Positions 24,105 through 26,637 of a stretch of 26,637 nucleotides of DNA are shown here, in pieces. Both the position numbers and the translations under genes were made by a program. The notes below the pieces were generated by a model. It did not search any database. It had not been told where the DNA came from and was given only the letters and a program-made list of their open reading frames with translations. The number at the start of each line of letters is the position of its first letter. The stretch's first letter is position 1. Source of the DNA: DASUGM01 sp036274055 (GTDB lineage: Bacteria; Acidobacteriota; Vicinamibacteria; Vicinamibacterales; SCN-69-37). The stretch covers positions 1 through 26,637 of the forward strand of contig DASUGM010000334.1 in NCBI GenBank assembly GCA_036274055.1. The letters run 5' to 3'.

Positions 24105-25138
24105 TTTCCGACGCCTTGATCGCCGTCGCCCAATGCCCCGATTGCCGCGGCGCCGTTGCCCGCGGCGCTGGCGATGTGATCTGCTCGCAGTGCGGCCGGG
24201 TGTTTGCGGCTGGCCGCGGCTATCTCGATCTCCGGCCGCTCGCCGAATTCAAGGAGCAGACGAAGTACCTCGACGAGGCCCTGCACGCCGACGCCCGCCA
24301 CGAGTCGATCGCGCCGCCGCTGCTCGGGTCGAAGATTCGCAACGATCGGTTGCGCGCGTTTCTCGATTTGAAACCTGGCGACCGCGTCATCGACCTCGGC
24401 TGCGGCAGCGGCCGTGCCATCGCCTGGAATGCCGACACCGGGGCGTCGCTGGCCGGCGTCGACGTCAGCCCGTTTTTCGCTCCGGAGGCAATCGAATCCT
24501 CCGACCTGCTGCTCGGCGACTTGCGCCGGTTGCCAATCCGCGACCGCGCGTTCACCAAGGCGTGGTCGCTCGACGTACTCGAACATCTGTCGCCGTCGGC
24601 GCTGCGCGAGATGCTCGCTGAAGCCAACCGCGTGCTCGTCCCCGGCGGCGCGCTGTTCGTCTACACCCACGTGCGCAAGAACGGCCCGCTCGGCCCGGCC
24701 GTGCGCGGCATCAACCGCTTCGCCAGGTTCTGCGAGCAGTTCGGCCTGATCGATCTCCGTCAGGAACGTCTGCGCAAGTCCGATCATCTGAATCCAATCG
24801 CCGACCACGACGAGTTGGCGCGTGTCGTCGGCGACGCCGGATTTACGATCGAGCGGCTGACCTACTACACGCCGATCGCCGGGGCGCTGATTGAGAACGT
24901 CCTCATCCGGATGGGCGAGCGGGCGCTGGCCCGGCGCGCGAAAAAGACCGACGGCGCCACCGACGATGCCGCGGCCGTACGCGCCGCGCGGACCGGCGCG
25001 CAGGCGCGGATCCGCAAGCGCGGCGCGACCTACCAGGCGCTGCGCGCGCTCTCGGCGGTGATGGCGCTGGACGTCCACCTGTTCGGCCGCGTCAAGTCGG
25101 GACCGTTCTTCGCGTTGTTGAGAAAGCGCGGGGGCTGA
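24101..25138 (+). CDS. SAM-dependent methyltransferase with N-terminal zinc ribbon
   Basis: A 345-residue protein from ATG 24101, four bases inside the preceding gene. Residues 1-45 form a Trm112-like zinc ribbon (C12, C15, C28, C31) with a GYLDLRP end. The class I methyltransferase core follows: VIDLGCGSGRAIA (96-108, motif I, AdoMet binding), GVDVSPFF (119-126), D140 before LRRLPI, WSLDVLEHL (155-163) and VLVPGGALFVYTH. After the core is a basic helical tail ending in a hydrophobic, membrane-associating segment. In such a glycan locus the likely substrate is a sugar hydroxyl or carboxyl or a lipid head, giving a capped or methylated glycan; this is inference. It is five bases ahead of the next GT4 gene. 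Confidence 0.85.
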   Translation: MISDALIAVAQCPDCRGAVARGAGDVICSQCGRVFAAGRGYLDLRPLAEFKEQTKYLDEALHADARHESIAPPLLGSKIRNDRLRAFLDLKPGDRVIDLGCGSGRAIAWNADTGASLAGVDVSPFFAPEAIESSDLLLGDLRRLPIRDRAFTKAWSLDVLEHLSPSALREMLAEANRVLVPGGALFVYTHVRKNGPLGPAVRGINRFARFCEQFGLIDLRQERLRKSDHLNPIADHDELARVVGDAGFTIERLTYYTPIAGALIENVLIRMGERALARRAKKTDGATDDAAAVRAARTGAQARIRKRGATYQALRALSAVMALDVHLFGRVKSGPFFALLRKRGG

Positions 25139-25143
25139 TCCGG

Positions 25144-26295
25144 ATGCGCCTGCTCTACGCCGCGCTCGACCAGACCGTGCCGGGATCGCTCGGCGGCTCG
25201 GTGCACGTCCAGGCGGTCGCCGAGGGATTGGCGGCCCTTGGTCACGAGGTGCATGTCGCCACGCAGCCAGGGGGCCAATGGCCCGCCGGGGGGGGGGTCC
25301 ATTGGCACGCCATGGCGCCGCCGCTAGGCCGCCATCAGCTCCGCTGGCTGCGCACCGCCGCCATGGCCAACCTCGCCCGCCGCGTCGGCGCCGAGCTCGT
25401 GATGGAGCGCTACTACAACTTCGGCGGCGAAGGCATTCTCGCGGCGCGCCGGCTCGGTATTCCGGCGGTGCTCGAAGTCAACGCGCCGGTGATTGACTAT
25501 CCCGGCTCGACGAAATCGCGCGTCGATCGGGCGCTGCTCATCGAACCGATGCGGCGCTGGCGCGATCGTCTGTGCCGCCTGACCGACCTCTTCGTGACCC
25601 CGGTCGCCGACATCGTGCCGTCGTGGGTCCCGCGCGAGAAAATTCTCCAGGTCGAGTGGGGCGCTGACGTCGGCCATTTCCGGCCCGACGTCCGCGGCCC
25701 ACTGCCCTTTACGAAGGATCCCCATCGCATCTACTGCGTGTTCGCCGGCGCGTTTCGATCGTGGCACGGCGTCGTCCACCTCGCGGCCTCGCTCGCTCGC
25801 CTCCATGCCCAGGGCGATCATCGCTTCGGCGCGGTGTTCATCGGAGACGGCCCGGAGCGCGCGGCGGCCGAGCGCGCCGCCGGAGCGGTCCCGGGTGTCA
25901 TCTTCACCGGCGCCCTGCCGCATGCCGCGTTGCCGGCGGCGTTGGCCGCCGCCGATATCGGTGTGGCGCCCTTCGACCCGACGCGGCATGGCCCGCTGCG
26001 CCTCGGCTTCTACTGGTCGCCGCTGAAAATCTTCGAGTACATGGCGGTGGGCCTGCCCGTGGTCGCGCCAAAACTGCCGCGCCTCGAGCGGCTGGTCGAG
26101 CACGGGCGCGAAGGCCTGCTATACGATGCCGAGGATCCGCGAGCGCTCGATCGCGCGCTGGTCACGCTGGCCGACGGCGATCTGCGGCGCAGCATGGGCG
26201 CAGCCGGCCGCGCCCGGGTCGTCAAGGACTTCAGCTGGGAGGCGCACTGCCGCATGCTCGACGCCCGCCTGCGCCCGCTGGTGACACGACGATGA
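25144..26295 (+). CDS. Family 4 glycosyltransferase
   Basis: A 383-residue GT-B-fold glycosyltransferase from ATG 25144. N-terminal RLLYAALDQTVPGSLGGSVHVQAVAEGLAALGHEVHVAT is the acceptor-domain start with the typical glycine-rich loop; MERYYNFGGEGILAARRLGIPAVLEVNAPV lies mid-domain. The donor domain contains CVFAGAFRSWHGV, FIGDGPERAAAE, FTGALPHAALPAALAAADIGVAPF, and the signature RLGFYWSPLKIFEYMAVGLPVVAP. The coding sequence includes a run of ten G (25288-25297) between 8-base inverted repeats; the frame is open as given. It overlaps the next gene by four bases (ATGA). Specificity is unknown; context suggests assembly of the same glycan as its neighbours. Confidence 0.92.
   Translation: MRLLYAALDQTVPGSLGGSVHVQAVAEGLAALGHEVHVATQPGGQWPAGGGVHWHAMAPPLGRHQLRWLRTAAMANLARRVGAELVMERYYNFGGEGILAARRLGIPAVLEVNAPVIDYPGSTKSRVDRALLIEPMRRWRDRLCRLTDLFVTPVADIVPSWVPREKILQVEWGADVGHFRPDVRGPLPFTKDPHRIYCVFAGAFRSWHGVVHLAASLARLHAQGDHRFGAVFIGDGPERAAAERAAGAVPGVIFTGALPHAALPAALAAADIGVAPFDPTRHGPLRLGFYWSPLKIFEYMAVGLPVVAPKLPRLERLVEHGREGLLYDAEDPRALDRALVTLADGDLRRSMGAAGRARVVKDFSWEAHCRMLDARLRPLVTRR
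25273..25308. repeat. G10 tract inside a coding region, flanked by inverted repeat
   Basis: Ten G at 25288-25297, followed by T; the left flank carries GCCAATGG and the right flank its complement CCATTGGC, which can pair around the tract. Codons are read as Gly-Gly-Gly-Val. Length change by one base would shift the frame of the GT4 gene and remove its donor domain. Confidence 0.7.
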
Positions 26296-26637
26296 GCGCG
26301 CCGCTGTCGATTCTGATCGTCACCGACTCGTTTCCGCCGATCTGCGGCGGCAGCGGCTGGAGCACGTGGGAGCTGACGCGCGGTCTCATCGCCCGCGGCC
26401 ACCACGTCGAGGTGGTCAAGACCGACGTCGCGAAGGTTGCCGGCATCTTCGACGGCACCTACGAGGGCACGCGCGTCACCAACTACGCGATCAAGGCCCC
26501 CGACATCCCGGTGGTGCGCAACCTCATCAAGAACGAGCAGTTGTGGGGCGGCCTGGCCGCCTATCTGACCAAACGGCTGCGCGAGCACGAGGTCGACATC
26601 GTTCACGCGCAGCACGTGCGTACGACGGTGCCCGCGA
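26292..26637 (+). CDS. Family 4 glycosyltransferase, N-terminal part (cut by window edge)
   Basis: Starts at ATG 26292 inside the stop of the previous gene (ATGA overlap) and runs off the window end after about 115 residues. SILIVTDSFPPICGGSGWSTWELTRGLIARGHHVEVVKTD is a classic GT4 N-terminal acceptor domain start with the glycine-rich 'GGSGW.t..L...L..rGH.V.v' loop, and EVDIVHAQH lies at the usual position. The donor domain lies outside the window. It continues the operon; the donor sugar cannot be deduced. Confidence 0.9.
   Translation, partial: MSAPLSILIVTDSFPPICGGSGWSTWELTRGLIARGHHVEVVKTDVAKVAGIFDGTYEGTRVTNYAIKAPDIPVVRNLIKNEQLWGGLAAYLTKRLREHEVDIVHAQHVRTTVPA

Overview
The window looks like chromosomal DNA of a GC-rich acidobacterium, probably of the Vicinamibacteria type. 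This is an inference. It rests on two ~874-residue MacB/FtsX-type permeases of the ADOP (acidobacterial duplicated orphan permease) kind, each coupled to a small PadR regulator, a class II (B12-dependent) ribonucleotide reductase as a chromosomal nrd gene, and GC-rich codon use with long spurious antisense frames. I saw no tRNA, rRNA, CRISPR array, transposase or phage gene.

Layout. Positions 1-6.7 kb are housekeeping and exported proteins: a partial DUF3887-like secreted protein overlapping recQ; a TlpA-like thioredoxin protein downstream of an exported helical protein of unknown role; a small secreted beta-rich protein; an exported creatininase-family protein sharing a TTAA double stop with it; and a YjbQ-like protein behind a perfect operator-like palindrome. 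Positions 6.7-14.1 kb hold two PadR/ADOP modules in opposite internal order (padR-ADOP, then ADOP-padR-coiled-coil protein) around a small conserved protein. Positions 14.2-17.1 kb carry nrdJ with a NrdR-box-like promoter, a structured leader and a strong intrinsic terminator. Positions 17.4-26.6 kb form a surface-glycan locus: a PIG-V-like membrane mannosyltransferase, an O-antigen ligase-like protein facing the other way, and a six-gene co-directional run (CPBP protease, GT-C-like membrane protein, GT4, zinc-ribbon methyltransferase, GT4, partial GT4) with 4-nt overlaps.

The most unusual content is between genes. (1) Four intergenic sites carry short arrays of seven-base units in which five bases are nearly fixed and two vary, mostly five units long. 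The cores differ from site to site (AGCAC/CGCAC, CGCAC, AGTTC, GAGCC), but read on one strand they share a G-[A/T]-[A/G]-C pattern. (2) A GC-rich palindromic element with a GCGC centre occurs three times, always between convergent genes, where two copies flank TTTTAAAA and look like a bidirectional terminator; a fourth, decayed copy lies in an ADOP leader. (3) Two divergent intergenic regions contain terminator-like structures pointing toward the + strand gene ahead of its start, suggesting attenuated leaders or short RNAs.
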